Both the position numbers and the translations under genes were made by a program. This document shows, piece by piece, positions 45,430 to 57,766 of a stretch of DNA of 64,000 bases. Source of the DNA: Hibiscus mutabilis (Eukaryota > Streptophyta > Magnoliopsida > Malvales > Malvaceae); the NCBI GenBank assembly GCA_019671005.1, contig CM033714.1:55785741-55849740 (forward strand), written 5' to 3'. How positions within the stretch are numbered: position 1 is the stretch's first letter; each line of letters begins with the position of its first letter. Below the pieces are notes generated by a model. That model was not told the DNA's origin. It ran no database searches and was given only the letters and a program-made list of their open reading frames with translations.

Positions 45430-46528
45430 CCCTACCACGACCTCGGCCTCTAGCAGGGGCAACAGCAGCCTGTGCTGGTGCATCCCTCGCTACACATGAA
45501 CAATCACGCTTCATATGATCAGTTGACCCGCACTTCTAACAAGCCCCAATTGCTCCCCCAACATTCACTCGCATGACGTCTTCCATAATGCTCGCACTCG
45601 GTAGCAATACGTACACCCTGATTACAGCCACCACCACCACGCTTATGATTAGCTTGTATCGCTTATCACGCGAACTCTTATTTTACCTTCCAAAAAATCC
45701 AAACTCCGTAGTTCTCTTACCCGAACTCGCATTCATAACTTGCACCGAACCACCTAAGAATTGTTCAATATCCTTAGCCCTGTTAACCAACGCATCAAAA
45801 TCTGAGAAGTCTATGGCCAACAAGTACGTCTTGATGTCCTTAACAAGTCTGTACTAAAACCTATCACATCTTTGTCAGTCATCTGGAACCAGCTCAGGAG
45901 CATACTAGCTCAACGAACAAATTTCACCTCATATTCAGACACTGACATGTCACCTTGCACCAAATACATAAACTCGCACTTTTTGGCATCTTGATAATGC
46001 AGACCGAGATACTTTCTCTTGAAAGCTGTTCGAAAGAATTCCTAATTCACTTCAGCATCAACAACTCTCGCAATTGTGGTTACCCACCAATGATACGCGT
46101 CACCGTGCAGCAAGGATACAATATAACCCAACTTACGCGCATCATTACAGTCCATCTAACCTAGAATGTGAATAGTTCTCTCCAACCAATCATCAGCCAC
46201 CTCGGGATTCAAGCCTCTGAATTCTACAGCCCCTCAAGCTACGAAGGCGCTCCAACAGCAACCCATGATTAACGGCCATAGGTGTTGGTGCTTGCGCGTC
46301 CACCCCGGCTATCACTGCCTAAAAAGCTCCCGTCATCGCTTGGATCAACAGTGTAATATTCCTAAAAATTGGCCCTTACAAAGCCTGGGGTACACTCTCG
46401 ACCCCAGTACCAACGGAAGGCATAAGTGGAGGATGTGGCAACCCATTACTAGGAATTGCGCCACCATAAGGATTCTGGTCATTCTGAGCATTACTTGTGT
46501 TAGCACGTGTCTCGCGTCGAGGACCCAT
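45430..46528 (-). pseudogene. Element C gag
   Basis: Likely start ATG at 46528 (MGPRRETRANTSNAQNDQNPY). Blocks: HGDAYHWWVTTIARVV and KRKYLGLHYQDAKKCEFMYL, GDMSVSEYEVKFVR (46000-45900), and a knuckle at 45500-45541 that reads C-stop-KCGSTDHMKRDCS, followed by an Ala/Pro stretch and RGRGRG. Many stops, including one inside the knuckle. Tekay-type nucleocapsid. Confidence 0.75.
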
Positions 46529-46752
46529 ACTTAAAAAACCTATGCCATACATAGCAACACAATAAAGTCAGGCTAGCATTCGACGAAGAATCCAAGGCAA
46601 CCTTAAACATCATTTTAAAACCACGGTAATAGGCAATATGTTCCTATTTATACCTCAACATAACAATTATCTTCAACATTACTCAAAAACATGTATGCAA
46701 ACAATAATACATTCGAACAAACAATCCACAACAACACCCAACAATCGCAAAC

Positions 46753-46767
46753 ATGGCTCTGATACCA
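46753..46767 (-). other. Primer-binding site of element C (initiator tRNA-Met)
   Basis: Minus strand TGGTATCAGAGCCAT, the canonical plant initiator-Met PBS, five bases inside the right LTR. Confidence 0.9.
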
Positions 46768-46772
46768 CCAAA

Positions 46773-47877
46773 TATAACCCATTCGACCTAGCTTAGACGA
46801 CAAACCAAACTGAGCGAGCTACATTAGGTTTGCCGAAACAAACCTAAAATGATTAACTAAGATTAAGTCTATTTTTTCTTTTTATCTTGTTTAGATGCAT
46901 CCTTATGACCTAAGGTGAGCATGCTAGCAGCGGTTAAAGTCTCAACCAAATCGAGCACCGAATTGACATCCAATTGCGCCTATTTGCAATTTAGGGACCA
47001 AAAATACATATCTAAAAAGTTACAAAGACTTAATTAAATTCAAAGTTATCAATCCTCAATTAGTCAGGTTACATGCTTACTCATCAAATTACAGCTCCAA
47101 ACGATCAATCAAACTCAATCAATTGCATACATAAGCATCAGAGACCAAAATGAAAGAATCTAAAATTACAAACACCTACCAATTGCCATAAACGGCCACC
47201 AGTGTTGATACACGAGCAACCGTACCAATACGGGTGTGCGATAATAAAGGGTTGTACTAGTACAACTCCTCACATATCGGTACGTGTGTTTGATTTGCAA
47301 AAACTCCAATTTCAGTAGCTAAAACTTGTATTGATACGCTCACTCACGTGCCACAACCCTGGCCAAAAACCACTTACCTGCAGCGATACGTAGGCCCTCT
47401 TATCGGTATGCCTAGACCCGAAATGTGCAACTTTGCTGGTTTTTCACCCAATTAATAACTCAAACATGTCGTAATCAACCCTACACATGTACACTACTAA
47501 ACCAAAGATTAAGACAAGCTTAAGTTCATTAGAACATGATCAAGAAGTGGAGAAATTGCATTGATAGACAACACTAGAGGCATGCTTCCTAAAATGTTCA
47601 ACTCAACATCCAAAAATGAAATCAAGGTTTAATTCATGAAAGGCTTCACATCAATACGCTTGCACCAACTTTTAAAACATGCTTGAACCTCAAGAGCATA
47701 AGCATGGCATATCCACCCTATATGCATACTACGAAATCCTTCAACACCAAATACATATGTGCAAGTCATCAACAATCAAACCTCAATATTGGCAATCAAG
47801 TCCATCAACCACGGCATATAAACCACCACAACACCATTACGAACTGGATTACAAATCCCCAAAACATGGCAACACAT
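46773..47877 (-). repeat. 5' LTR of C, first part
   Basis: Starts TATAACCC where the left LTR has TGTAACCC. Aligns with 38441-39523 of the left LTR. Interrupted after cacat (47873-47877) by an insertion. Confidence 0.85.
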
Positions 47878-49024
47878 TGCCTTATTGACCGAATTAAAAC
47901 TAGAGTTTCATACTCAAACGGTAGTCTTGTTCTTAGACCTTCGTTGCCGAAAGAATGTTGCCCTTCAACACTGATTCCCTGCATCAATGGGAAAAAGAGA
48001 GTGTAAGCACACAATGCTTAGTGAGAATGCTCTTAAGTAAAACATTTATGCAATTCAAAACTCATTTGAAACCACATTACACACAAATGTATAACATGTT
48101 TAATCTCCAAAGCATTTTCTCATTGTTTCCAAAACAAGTCATACATAACAACCATATGCATCAAAACAACTTTCTCAAGTCTCATGCTTAATTAAACCAA
48201 AGCATTTTCTCATATATCACATATATTCTCATATATTGGCAATTGTAGCGACTCTAGATAGACTCACCTCTATCCTTGAATAGTCCTACCATTATCCACA
48301 TGTTCGGATACAAGGATTTCTTATGGTGGTACTATCTCCACAAAACCTCACTTCGTCTAGGAATAAGCTCGCCCCTACCCCGTCGTGAGAGGTCTACCTC
48401 TATCAAACAATAATAGTACTACCCCTGTTGTAAAAACTGAAAAATACCATCAGCTCGAGTAGCCTCAACGCTATACCTCAAGAGCCATGGAGCGATCGAC
48501 TTTATTTTTATAGTGCACTTTAATCCTATGGCTAGCCAACTATATTCGATACATCTCATTACGTCACAAAGCCAATATATTATTTTTCAAGTAAATTTAC
48601 TTACTATTTTCCAATGCATTTCTCAAAATCGTTTTATATGCAAAAACCACAATGCCAAAGGTAACAACATACTCCTTCAATGAACAAAACTCAATGCTTA
48701 AAGGCATTCATATACTTTGATAAACAATGCATATCAATCCAAAATGATGCATTTATCAAACCATGTTTAAAACCAAAACATAAATCCACAAGCTCATATC
48801 AAAGCCAATAACCAAAGGTAAAATAGCGAAACTTACGCTTGAGCTTAGTTAAGCCTTTTAGGCTATAACTAAACCCCCATTTACCATCGATCAAACCTTT
48901 AAAGAGCTTTAATGTGTTTATACACTCACCGATACACTTTGCTTCACTCGCCAACGCGAATCAAGCCTCCAAAAAGCAATGTGCGTGACTAGGCAACATT
49001 GCCTTGATCGTCCACTTTTTTAAT
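47878..49024. mobile_element. 1.15-kb insertion in C's 5' LTR
   Basis: 1147 bp absent from C's other LTR and flanked by CACAT (47873-47877 and 49025-49029). Starts TGCC, ends TTTTTTAAT; no clear inverted ends, PBS or reading frame. It has features seen in gypsy LTRs (cttacgcttgagc, short GTRAGYAC-like words), so it may be a solo LTR with an eroded end, but the class is not proven. Confidence 0.6.
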
Positions 49025-49029
49025 CACAT

Positions 49030-49874
49030 AAAACCAGAGGATAATGCATCATTATGCATTCAACTCACTGCCAAACAACAACCCCCTGCATCTTTAACAT
49101 AAACCTTCCAAAAACTAGCTGAAACTACCGTAAACAACATCAATCTTCATTCAGTCAGCACCTAACATCAAACCAGCGATTCTAACCTTCAATCCACATC
49201 AAAACACAACCAAGAACGCCTTCTAAACATCCCTATATCTCCAGCAACTCAAAATCACTCAAAACATCCCCCAAAACTACTAAAAAGCCATCTAAAAATT
49301 AACCAATCAAATCGTTTCTGGATTTATTCCAAAAATCTCATTTCACATTATGATTGTCTTATCAAAACATGAATTTACCCAATCAAAATCTCCAAGTTTC
49401 ACCAACTTAATCAAATCTTTAAGCAATTCATCAAAATTTTCATTAACAAATCAATTCTTGAAATCAATTGCAAAACTAAGTTAAAACCAATCCAATATCA
49501 GCAAACTACTAAGCAATAGCAATAAAGAACCTTAGTTTAAGAGAGGAAAACGAAATTCACCTTTGAAGAAGCTTCCACCAAAATTGACGTAGGATTTTCC
49601 TTGAAATCAAACTTGTAAAATTGATGAAATTCTTGAGAAATTCTTGTGAGGTTTTGTTAGGAATCAAAAGTATAATCAAATGATGATTCTCCATTGAAAA
49701 TCAGAAAAGATTTTTGGAGAATCATGTTTGGGAATTGAGATAGAAAGTGGGGGAAATAAAGAGAGAAAATGAGAGAAAATAGAATGAATAGGAAAATGAT
49801 TTGGAAACCAATTAACCGTCAATTTCTTACTCAATTAAGGTGGTCATTTTCTAATTAAAACATTTGGAAATAAT
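49030..49874 (-). repeat. 5' LTR of C, second part (truncated by E)
   Basis: Matches 39528 to about 40375 of the left LTR. Ends at catttggaaataat, where E begins with TGTAATCACTC; the left LTR continues with agttctctaagg instead. Confidence 0.85.
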
Positions 49875-52511
49875 TGTAATCACTCATTTTTACTTGTAAA
49901 TATATTAATATTGCATGTATATTTATTATATGAATGTTACTAATATAAGGTGGTGTGTGCATGTATAAGCTATGTATACGTATTAGGGGTGTATGTATGT
50001 CGCGTATGTATTTAGAGTATGAGCGTATTTGATTAATATATAGATGTTATGTTAATTATATGTATGGTTATACGTACGTATACTAGAATATTATATTAAT
50101 TAATGATTGTATAATATAAGTATACATTTTCGTATATACATGTATTGTTGTTATAATTATATTATTATTAATATTATTGGGATGGTAAAATGAAAAAATT
50201 AAATATATATTAAACCCATATAAACATGAAGTCCAAGTCCAATTACAAGTTCAATTACAAGGCCCGTTTGGCCCAAATCAATCCCATTTAATTTACAAAT
50301 GCAGGTAATCGTGGGCCGTTGGATCAAGATCTCGATCCAACGCCACGATGCAACCGAGGTCAAAAATATCGCGCCAGGCGCGTGTCCCACACGTATGGAC
50401 CGTTCGAGTGCCACGCGCGTGTGTGGTCCACACGCCGACGCTTTAATATCCCACGCGCGCGTAAGATCCATGCGTTCTGACTCCTCGACTGCGGAGCTCC
50501 ACGTGGCGAAATCTGAAGCCGTCTCATCAAATCGAGGCTTCATCCAGGCCGGTCGTTCTTCAAGCCATCTCGACCGTTAGATCAGATCTGATCTAACGGT
50601 CGAAAACGCGTCTGGCCGCTGGCAGAATGACCACACCGCCACCGCGCCGATATTCAGTCCCCGCGTTCAGATTATGCCAAAGACAACAAGCAAAGTGTCA
50701 GTTCAGATCTGAAAAAAAGGAAGATGCAACTTGCAACCAAAAAAACAGAGGCAATAATATATATGAAACGGGGCTTTTGTAACGGAGATTAGCGAAAAAA
50801 AAAGGAGAGTAAGAACAAAAAAGGGGAGAAAAGAGATCTTGTAATACGAAAAATCTGAAAGTTGTAAACATCGAAGATAATCAAAAGGCAGTCCAGTGGT
50901 AAATTTTTGTCTCCTTTTTTACTTGTTTTCTTTACATGCATATACGAAAGATTAACAAAAAAACAGAAATAAAAGAGGAGAGTAGTCTTACCGAGTCGTT
51001 TGTGGGTCTTCCCTTCCTCAGTGATAAGCCTTTCGGCTTCTACAAGCCAGATCTGGTGAACTAAAGGGAGGAGAAGACCCTTTGTAGTTTTGTTTTGGTC
51101 TAAAAAATATTTTTTTTTGGTTCGTATTTCCTAGATCTAGGGCGAATAGAGGAATAACCTCTGAATCAACCTAGGATTCGTATTGAGGACGACAAGGGGG
51201 TTGTTTTGGTGCATTTTGGAGTCTCGCGGTGTCTTGGCGATTAGCGGCGGGCGCATGGTGAGAGAACACTGATGGCCGACGCCGGATTTCGGGTTTCGTA
51301 AGAAGGTTGAGAGAAAACGAAGAATGAGTTTTTGGTTATAAAACTGAAAATGAAACAAAAATGGTGAAAATTTGATTTCGGCCTAAAAAGAAGGCTTATA
51401 TAGGTGTTGTTATTTTTTGAAATGGGTAAATTACGCACTTAATCCCACCGCGTTTTCAATATTTTCATTTTTGTCTTGCCGCATGGTATAATCCCAATCC
51501 CAGTCCCCCTGATATTTCAAAAGGTTACAATTTCGTCCCTAAATTACACCGAATCAGTTTCTGGATGGTAAAATTACACCCCTAACCATCCCGTATTTTT
51601 GAATTTTTCATTTTGGGTCTGCCCCTTGGTCTAATTACAATTCTGGTCCTTTTAGGTTTTGTTTGTTTTGCAATTTCATCCCTAAATTACATATTATTGT
51701 TCTTAAACTTCTGCCACTGACTTTCGTTTTTCTTTCATTTCAGTCCTGTTTTCTTTGTAAATATTATTGTTCGTATTATAATCGTATATATTGATATCAT
51801 TTTATTTTGTGTCCCTCGTATATGACTCGTATTTTATATTTATATGTATATATATGTGTTAAGTATGACATTCATGTTTTTTACCTGATTATTCGTATTG
51901 AAGCATGTTATGTTCTAGTTGATTCGTAAAAAGCATGTTTTGTATTTTGTACGTATTGCATGTTTCCTTGGTTTTTAGGTTACGTGTTAATGTGCCTTCT
52001 TTCATGTATAATATATTGTTCATATATGTTGAAATGTGTTCTATTAATAGCATGTATATCCTTTTAATATTTGTTCGTCTATATACTTAATTATTCCTAC
52101 CTTGTTATTATGTTTTGTTAAAGTTGTTGTTATCTATTATTTAGAATAATATGTATATATATACATGTTTTAGTCTAAAATATCATTCATGTTAAATTAG
52201 TATTCTGGTATGTCAATATTTATTATGTTAAATATTTTGCCATGTTTTACGTTTTTGCCACTAAGATTGCATATCAAGATATAACTTGTTAATGTGGAGT
52301 CCTTTTTTATCCGAAGCGTAAACGGGCCGTATCAAAGCGTAGTGATAGTGGTTGGGCGTTTATTCTCGGGTAACGGGACCCTTAAAATATATTCGCAATT
52401 ATGACCGAAATTTAAAATAATCGTCACTCTAATCCGAAAAGTCCAATATTAATAAAGCGGCAATTATTAAAGTACCAATTTAGCGATTTAAAAGAAAAGG
52501 ACATCGCTACA
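49875..52511 (+). repeat. 5' LTR of element E
   Basis: 2637 bp, TGTAATCACTC to CATCGCTACA, directly followed by the PBS. It includes an AT-rich first 400 bp and a CpG-rich patch at 50280-50650 with two AGATCT-centred palindromes. The open frames 50199-50580 and 51137-51438 on either strand resemble no protein. The target duplication on the left would be ATAAT (49870-49874); its partner is outside the window. Confidence 0.85.
50571..50602. repeat. Perfect 32-bp palindrome in E LTR
   Basis: Arms CGACCGTTAGATCAGA and TCTGATCTAACGGTCG, centred on AGATCT. A related imperfect palindrome lies at 50315-50341 (arms CGTTGGATC/GATCCAACG, also around AGATCT). Confidence 0.9.
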
Positions 52512-52652
52512 GATGGCGACTCTGCTGGGGAGAAATTTTTGTTTTTTCGAAAAAACAAATGAGAGTCAAGCTTTTAAAATAATTACCGCTTTACTAATAT
52601 TGAAAGTTCCGGATTAAAGTGACTATTAAATTAACATTCGGTCATAATTGCG
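52394..52652. repeat. 78-bp inverted repeat flanking the PBS of E
   Basis: The U5 end (52394-52471) and the leader (52575-52652) are inverted copies, about four fifths identical over 78 positions with no large gap. The first 16 positions of the U5 arm (CGCAATTATGACCGAA) are perfect. The PBS sits in the roughly 100-base loop. Confidence 0.85.
52514..52531 (+). other. Primer-binding site of element E (tRNA-Arg type)
   Basis: TGGCGACTCTGCTGGGGA, two bases after the LTR end. It matches the PBS reported for Ogre/Tat elements, complementary to tRNA-Arg. Confidence 0.85.
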
Positions 52653-53195
52653 CGTTTATTTTAACGCATTTAAAATATGGCATATAAACCCGTCTTTTTT
52701 TTGGTGGGAAAACGCTAATGCTTTCGTGGAGATATCGTTCTCCCGTATGGGCCTAGCAAGTACCTTCGGGGCTCGAGTACCTTATGCTTTTCGTAAGGAT
52801 ATCGTTCCTTAAAGACGGGCATAAGCGAATGGGTCCCCCGAATTGAACCGGTTGAAAGAAGCCTATAATGGGTGATGATCGGGGCCTTGCTACCCTTAGT
52901 AGGGGACAGCAAGGACAATTCGGGTACCTCCTAGAACCAAAACTGCATGTAGAGAACATAGAAACCCACCCTGTTAGAGCCATGCGGATAACCTTAGGTT
53001 TTAGACGGGATAAATAGGGTTGTTTTGTGTGTTTATTTCTGTTTAATTTTGTCATTTTATTTATATATTTATCAATTTTATCTGGTACTGACTTGTTTTC
53101 TTTTCGCTTTTTGTTCTTTTTCTCATACATCATTGCATTTGCATCACATAAAGGTACTGGATCAAGTGGTTTGCCTGATCAAAAAGTCTTTCACC
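52653..53195 (+). other. Leader of element E before ORF1
   Basis: No coding frame assigned. Contains a small hairpin AAGGATATCGTTCCTT (52795-52811). Open frames on the minus strand at 52715-53133 are shadows with no recognisable motif. Confidence 0.5.
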
Positions 53196-55444
53196 ATGGA
53201 AAAAAGGTGTCTTAGGAAAGAAGAGATTAATTTATCAGTCAGACATTGGTCAGAAGTCAATCAGAAAATCCAAGGAGACAGTTTGCTAAACGAACGCATA
53301 ATAGCAGGATACACTTATGTGAGTCTTCAACAGAACGACTTGTGGGATCTTCAAAGCATTTGGGAAGGATGGGACCGAAGACTACAAGACTTGTTCTGCA
53401 ATAGTTATGGCGACATCGCACAGCTTTTATATGTTCGGATTAACCAGCCCCTACTCCGAGCTATAGTCCAGTTCTGGAATCCGGCTTTTTGCTGCTTCAC
53501 CTTTAATGGGCAGGACATGATGCCTACGGTAGAAGAATACACTGCTTTACTTAACCAGAAAAATATCCAGGAAGATTGGATCTACGCGAAGCCTCCAAGG
53601 AATCAGAATTACACTGCGAAACTCAAAACCTTTGCGGGAATGAGTGACGATTGGGTTAGTGGCCTCCTTCAAATCCGAGGAGATAATACAGACGAGGCAA
53701 AGAAAATGGACCTATTCGCTTTAGGAATATATGGCTTGGTGATCTTTCCCAGAGTACTCGGAAACATTGACATAGCCATTCTGGATTTGTTTGAGCGGGT
53801 GAAACGAAAAGCAAACCCAGTACCAGCAATCTTGGTCGAGACTTTCATTTCCTTAAACGGTAGCCAGAAATATGAAGAATGACGTTTTCGAGGCTGCGCA
53901 CAACTATTACAAGTATGGACCCAGAGTCACATGTGGAAGACGCCGACGCGGGTCTTGCCGGGGATATCCTTCCAAGGTTTTTCGCCTTTACGAGAATACT
54001 TAGCAAAGGAATGGCGAGAAGATTTGAAAACAAAAATTTGGACCAGTTTCTTCAGGAACATTCAAGATGAAGACATAGCATGGAGGGTCCCATGGCTCGG
54101 TAAAGTTAATTATTTTCTATACAGTTGTGGTGACTTCAACTGGCTGATGATGTTAGGGTTACATGGAGAGGATCGCTTGTGCTCCACTTTTAGTGTCTCG
54201 GCGATTCGGATCACGACGGTTCATTCCCAATCTTTTGCGGATTAAGCCAAACTGAATTTCTTTTCAAAGGAGAGTTCAAAGGAAAAATTCAGACCATCAT
54301 GAGGGTGCGGGATCATTGTTATCGGATCGGGGTGGAAGGAGATACCGAGCACATGACTACCCCGATTACGATCTTTGGAGACGTTTGAGGGTTAATAATG
54401 TGATTCTGAATCGATCAAGGACCAACAAAGTGTCACTCAAGAGCTTACAAGGGTGGTACCGTCCGAAGCCGATATCTTAAGGAGTGAACTCGAGGAAGTT
54501 AAAAGAAAATGGACATCCAATAGACCCAACATGCGAGCGAGGCTCTAAAAGGCAAGCTTAGAAGTTGACGAGCGGGATGGGATCATTAGGCAACTGAAGA
54601 AATTAAATCTGATTTGAGTAACAAGAATACTCTTTATCAAAAAGATGCCCTCCTATTACAGGCAAAAATACAAAAGGCCGGGCGGAGTCAGTTCATAGCT
54701 GTGGAAAGAGAAAGAATGAACGGCATCCGTTTGGTGGAAGAAGAACGAGAAATTAACAAAAGAGCGATCGAGAAAGAGATTGAAAGCTGCCGTTTGGCTA
54801 TAGAGGAAGAAAAACGGTCCGCCAAGAAGGCCGTTGATCAAGAGAAATAAAGATTCAGACAAGAAATCAGCAAGGGGAAACAAGCTGTCCATCATGAGAG
54901 AGAAAGTGTCGCCGTATGGAAAAGAAAATCCATGAATAGCCGAAACAGACTGTTAGAAATGCAGAAACTGTACGATGACACTATTCAGAGATTGGAGCAA
55001 AGCCAAAGTCAAAATGATGAATTAAAAGGAAAGGTGGCGGAAGTCGAACACTCACTTCGAATGTACTGCCGCAGGAATAACTTCGCTGAGCTGCAGGAAA
55101 GAGAACGAGAGGTGGGTGTGTTACATGCACGGATTGGGACCCTCGAAGCAATGGTGGAGGATTACAAGGAAAGAATTAATGTGTTCGAGGAAGCTGCAGC
55201 CGGAGGGGACACCTATTGGCAGAAGAGATTACGCGACGCTGCTCGAATGGTACAGGACAGAGACCAGTACTACGCAAATCTAATGGTGGACATACAGCGA
55301 GTCGCCAGACACGTAAATGATTTAGCTGTCGAGGCTGAGACACTCCGACCTTTTATAGCCCCGGGAATGGAAGAAGCTCCTAGGTTCCTCAAGCTGCTCA
55401 AGGCAATTGGAAAGTTAGGAGATAGAGCTAGAATCTATCTATAG
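53196..55444 (+). pseudogene. Ogre-type ORF1 (plant-mobile-domain-like head, coiled-coil tail)
   Basis: ATG at 53196 (MEKRCLRKEEINLSV) is chosen over the upstream open frame because the upstream part is only a hydrophobic read-through. Head 53196-53882: LYVRINQPLLRAIVQFWNPA, FTFNGQDMMPTVEEYTALL and KTFAGMSDDW resemble the first ORF of Ogre elements and its plant-mobile-domain-like fold. After a frameshift at about 53875, GCAQLLQVW, FSPLREYLAKEW and DIAWRVPWL continue to 54245. After further breaks, a charged coiled coil runs 54614-55444 with one in-frame TAA (54848-54850) and a Gln/Glu-rich heptad pattern. Its function in transposition is unknown; it precedes gag. Confidence 0.75.
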
Positions 55445-55732
55445 GACTCTGTGTTATAATTAGATCTTTTGTACTAGGGATCTTTACTTTGTAACACGAA
55501 TTTTGTTGTAATCAAGACCCTTTAATTCCCGTGGAAGTAATTCAAAAGGGTGATTACCAGCGGAATCAGTACCTTGTCTGCATGCATTCTTGCATTTGCA
55601 TCATAACATTTGCATCATTGTACATGCATTTATTTTTTACAACCATATTAACAATATGAATATTGTGGCATTGTATGTAGTTAACCCGCAATCATTCATC
55701 ACCTATACTTTACCCGGCTACAAAGAAAGCTC

Positions 55733-57766
55733 ATGGAAGAAAGAATAATCAGTCTAGAAAGAGGGCAAAGAGAGCTCGAGACAAGGCTTGAAGAGGCCCA
55801 GAGAAGCCTTAGTGATCGGAGTTTATGATCACAAACATCTATAGTTTCTGACATAACTGCATTACTGGCAAGAAGTCTTGGAAAACGAGTAGAAGGAGAA
55901 AATGTTCAAGAACCAGAAGGTACCCCGGCTCACTACAAGGTTCAACCAATTGCACCAAACCAGGCTAGGAAGGTGTATATTGACCCTGCAGGAATGTCTT
56001 CCAGCTTTCAAATAGGGGCTCCTGAGACTCAACCCCTTGATACCGAAGCACTTTATGAAGAAGAAGTGCCGGACCTGAATATGGTCGAAAGAATTAGGAA
56101 TGAGGTAGAGAAAAAATGGGAAGAAAGATTTCGCCTCATGGAAGAAAAATTTAAAGCGTTACAATCAAATAAAGAATCAGGAAACGACGCTAGCGACCTA
56201 AGTCTGGTGTCCGGTCTTGTCTTGCCGCCAAAATTCAAAACGCCAGAGTTCGATAAATATGACGGAACCACATGTCCTTCTGCACATATAACGATGTATT
56301 GTAGAAAAATGGCGGCTTACCATAAAGATGAAAAGTTGCTGATCCATTGTTTCCAGGATAGTCTAACTGGAGCGGCGTTACGTTGGTATACTCAGTTAAG
56401 CAAAGCGAATGTTAAAACATGGAAAGATCTGTCTAAAGCATTTACTGAGCAATACAAACATGTAACAGACATGATCCCTAGCAGAATTATGCTAGAAAAT
56501 ATGGGGCAAAAGTCCAATGAAAGCCTGCGACAATATGCCCAAAGGTGGAGAGAAATGGCCGCCCAAATCCAGCCACCTATCCCGGAGCATGAAATCACGC
56601 CATTATTTGTCAATACTCTGAAAGGGGCACTCTTTGACCGCCTCATTAATAACACAACACAAGTGTTTCGCCGACTTGATCGGGATCGGGAGTCTCTCGA
56701 ATCGGCAATTAAGAGCAGAATTGATGGTGGGGAAGGGTCTCGAAAGTACAACAAGAGAAATGAAGTAAACACCACCAGCACCTATACCGCCCCGAAGAAC
56801 TTCACAGTCTCACAGCCACAAGCACTGTGGGGAAAACACAAAATTCAAATCAAAGAGATGAGAGAGTCACGAGAAAGAGAAAGAGAGGAGAACTTTCACC
56901 CCTACCTGTTTCATACTCGAGCTTTATTCCTGGGTTTGTATGAAGCAGACCTGGTCCGACCATATATCGTTACGCCCGTCAATCCGCCCTTCCCGCCTTG
57001 GTACAATCCAAGCACACATTGCGACTATCACGGCGGTACCCCTGGACATCCCACTGAGAATTGCCTTGCCTTCAAAAAGCTTGTGCAAAATTTAATCGAT
57101 TCTGGGATATTGAAGTTTGAAGAGCCAAGCGTAGCCAACAACCCGCTGCCCAATCATGGGAGCAGAGGAGTTAATGTCATAGAAGAATGCTTTACCAGGA
57201 GGATAAAGGATGACGTGTCAGAAATCAAGTCTCCTTTACGGTGGGTATTTCAACAATTATGCATGGCTCGTGTGATCAACAAAGGCATGATAATAAGGCA
57301 GAAGGAATGTGGAAAGTATTGCGAATTCCATCAGACTGAAGGGCATGATATCCAAGAATGTGATGAGTTCAAGAAATTGGTGCAGAAGTTGATGAATAAA
57401 AAACAAATTGAATTCTTTGAGGAACCCATGGGGAAGGGATCAGACGTACACATGACAGATAGCCCCAAAGCTAGATACGGGAAGGATAGACCTTTTATCA
57501 TCTCTCCCAGGATGGGAAATGCAGGTGTCTCCCAAGGAGAAACCAGCAAGATAAATCCCAAGATCGTCATTTCAGCACCATCTTCATTCCCATTCAAAGA
57601 CATGCGACAAATTCCCTGGAATTATGCCGCGAATGTGACCATGCCAGAAAAATCAGAACACGAACAGGTAAAAGAGTCCACGCTGGAAAACCAACAAAGC
57701 CAGAACAATGTGAACGTTGGTGAAGCAGGCCATTTCACAAGGAGCGGCCGATGTTATTCCTCCTAG
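55733..57766 (+). pseudogene. Element E gag
   Basis: ATG at 55733 opens MEERIISLERGQRELETRLE, a short coiled coil, but an in-frame TGA lies at 55826-55828. From there 646 codons are open to the TAG at 57764. Domain order: PPKFKTPEFDKYDGT and the retrotransposon-gag fold (FQDSLTGAALRWYTQL, LRQYAQRWREMAAQIQPPI) at about 56215-56700. Two Tat-type Cys/His modules follow, HCDYHGG...GHPTENC (about 57017-57064) and YCEFHQTEGHDIQEC (about 57318-57362). Gag builds the particle. The TGA could be a decayed CGA (C to T). Confidence 0.85.

Larger units (their letters stand above)
38441..49874 (-). mobile_element. Element C: Tekay-like Ty3/gypsy with triplicated RT
   Basis: Minus-strand element with a complete 3' LTR (38441-40623), PPT, pol, gag, a canonical PBS and a 5' LTR from 46773 that is interrupted by a 1.15-kb insertion and then cut off by element E at 49875. 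The rest of that LTR (about 235 bp) must lie beyond E's far end, outside the window. Pol motifs and the pol/PPT/LTR junction (gaggacgaaatttcttaagg on the minus strand) are Tekay/Del-type. Confidence 0.9.

Noticed and set aside
50199..50580. Frames on both strands, 93 and 114 codons, in the E LTR
   Set aside because: They are due to the CpG-rich patch having few stops; mutual antisense overlap and no motif.
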